From Bradyrhizobium sp. 195 (lineage in GTDB: Bacteria > Pseudomonadota > Alphaproteobacteria > Rhizobiales > Xanthobacteraceae): 64,000 nt of DNA. Positions within the stretch are counted from its first letter, which is position 1, and each line of letters begins with the position of its first letter. Positions 63,901 to 64,000 of the stretch are shown here, in pieces. The stretch is taken from assembly GCF_023101665.1 (NCBI RefSeq), contig NZ_CP082161.1:5766001-5830000 (forward strand), in the 5' to 3' direction. Both the position numbers and the translations under genes were made by a program. The notes beneath the pieces are model-generated. The model made no database searches, was not told the DNA's origin, and was given only the letters and a program-made list of their open reading frames with translations.

Positions 63901-64000
63901 TGCCGGACGCCGAACACGATCGCGAACAGCGCCATCGACGCCGCCACGCCGAACGCCGAATCCTGCCAGAACTGCAGCGCCTCGCCGCTGGCCCGCTCCG
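60912..64000 (-). CDS. Symporter-fused hybrid sensor kinase (CrbS/MxtR-like), N-terminus outside window
   Basis: The frame is open to the window end, so at least 1028 residues are present and the first few transmembrane segments are missing. An SLC5-type sodium:solute symporter domain of about 10 visible helices occupies the first part (ESPAHTRTAAWLYPAYLVLFSLLILPIAAAGL, GGLSAATGMVIMTSVALSTM, PAFVGGLFWPRANKTGASLGIAIG). A PAS domain follows (LQSTLESVPQGICAFDADFNITAWNGRFIALL). The kinase core has FLAAASHDLLQPLNAARLFL (H-box), LLSNALRYT (N-box) and WDTGIGIP...KGLGLGLAIVDRV. A C-terminal receiver has the aspartate in VVLLDYHLDGG. Probably senses acetate or a related carboxylate while possibly transporting it. 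Confidence 0.92.
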   Translation of the reverse strand, partial: ERASGEALQFWQDSAFGVAASMALFAIVFGVRHVHASEHHRGLMLAIAFESVVKLAAFLIVALFVLFGLSGGPTALLSQFQSDPQSAGILTFDLAQPVWPSTIIISAIAFLCLPQAFHVAVVENESPAHTRTAAWLYPAYLVLFSLLILPIAAAGLDRFGAMMDPDTYVISLPIAADAGTVSLIAFLGGLSAATGMVIMTSVALSTMLCNDVIMPLLLRSRVFGLRAQSRPMTSVLVAVRRLSILGILLLAYLMHRLVNQSYPLTVIGLLSFVAVAQFGPAFVGGLFWPRANKTGASLGIAIGFCIWAYTLLLPSAAPLWPGIEEIVRHGPWQIAWLRPNALFGLGGIDPISHATLWSLGLNLVCFLMFSALGRQSTVERNQAAAFADGVVRESIPKLSSRVVVRLDDLRALALRFVGAERGVAAFDGYLAARIAGTGPRLDPSGLVDLDSIRFTENLLAGAIGAASARVVIAASLEGHSLSRRAAMAMLDEASEALRFNRSLLQSTLESVPQGICAFDADFNITAWNGRFIALLDLPPDFVRVGLPLADLIAFNVERGEYAASEFAALLVNRDVATQSWPYLYERKRPDGTVLEIVYDRVAEGGYVSTYTDVTERHRAAEALRRANEGLELRVRERTEALEQAKAEAEQANLGKTRFLAAASHDLLQPLNAARLFLSALDEGLHASSRAGDADKERTLASSAIAALRSTEHVLDRLLDISSYDAGAVRAEAFDFPIADLLVQLNVEFSAMAHDRGLFLRVVDCRLAVHSDPHLLRRILQNLLSNALRYTPRGRILLGCRRRGDGLRIEVWDTGIGIPAEDQTRIFEEFQRLAPGSDKGLGLGLAIVDRVSRLLDHAVDVRSRPGHGSCFAVTVPLARGPARPLQRNPAIAAPAAAERPLTILCLDNDATILEGLTALLGGWGHRVLVAADIAEAMVAVTAGPPDVVLLDYHLDGGRTGLDFLDDLRQKSGRTVRALVVTGDRSEAVRKEARARGCEILSKPVKPAALRRFLGGEALSRQFGTKLEAP

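Overview
The window looks like a chromosomal segment of a Bradyrhizobium-type alphaproteobacterium (Hyphomicrobiales/Rhizobiales). I infer this from four things: very large (759 aa) tandem flagellins beside flbT, as described for the thick subpolar flagellum of B. japonicum; many GC-rich palindromic intergenic repeats of a kind I associate with Bradyrhizobium; CtrA-box and EcfG-type promoter signatures; and a giant apolipoprotein-like protein resembling the polar-growth protein GPR/RgsE of Rhizobiales. No rRNA, tRNA, CRISPR array, insertion sequence or prophage was recognised.

Layout. 1-18.7 kb is a flagellar locus. It holds at least three tandem fliC copies (the first cut by the window edge), divergent flbT, and, reading leftward from 18.66 kb, flgE, flgK and flgL. 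A four-gene cassette follows them on the same strand, ending at 7.33 kb: a glycosyltransferase, a PLP-dependent fold-type I enzyme, an ATP-grasp protein and a PLP-dependent decarboxylase. The cassette is tightly packed, is bounded upstream by flgL and downstream by the convergent flbT terminator, and has a perfect CtrA box (TTAA-N7-TTAA) about 50 bp before its first gene. flgE has a good sigma-54 (-24/-12) promoter. I regard the cassette as the best candidate here for an undescribed system: flagellum-linked modification, or cell-cycle-timed small-molecule or glycan synthesis.

18.7-34.6 kb is mixed housekeeping and accessory sequence. It includes msrB, a FAD oxidoreductase with a probable frameshift near its C-terminus, a SixA-type phosphatase, a universal stress protein, a repeat-dense 1.2-kb stretch, a DUF1127 gene, a MocR-type regulator, small membrane proteins, an MHYT-PAS-GGDEF-EAL c-di-GMP enzyme, an MFS drug exporter, a DUF892 ferritin-like stress protein with an EcfG-type promoter, a UPF0104-like membrane protein and a secreted SGNH hydrolase.

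35.0-42.9 kb is a complete D-glucarate/galactarate catabolic cluster on the plus strand: transporter, LysR regulator, kdgD, gudD, 2-oxoglutarate semialdehyde dehydrogenase and garD. Together they carry both aldarates to 2-oxoglutarate.

43-53.9 kb holds a MipA/OmpV outer-membrane protein with a partner gene, divergent from an OmpR-type two-component system. Paired 11-bp-spaced ATTGC half-sites lie between them. A small secreted protein, a TonB-dependent siderophore receptor, two small secreted proteins, ferredoxin-NADP reductase, a thioesterase, a 2Fe-2S ferredoxin and an Hpt protein follow.

54.3-60.2 kb is a single 1970-aa membrane-anchored repeat protein, divergent from the Hpt gene, with a second perfect CtrA box between them. 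60.3-64 kb is a CrbS/CrbR-type two-component system (symporter-fused hybrid kinase plus NarL-type regulator). The kinase gene runs off the window end.
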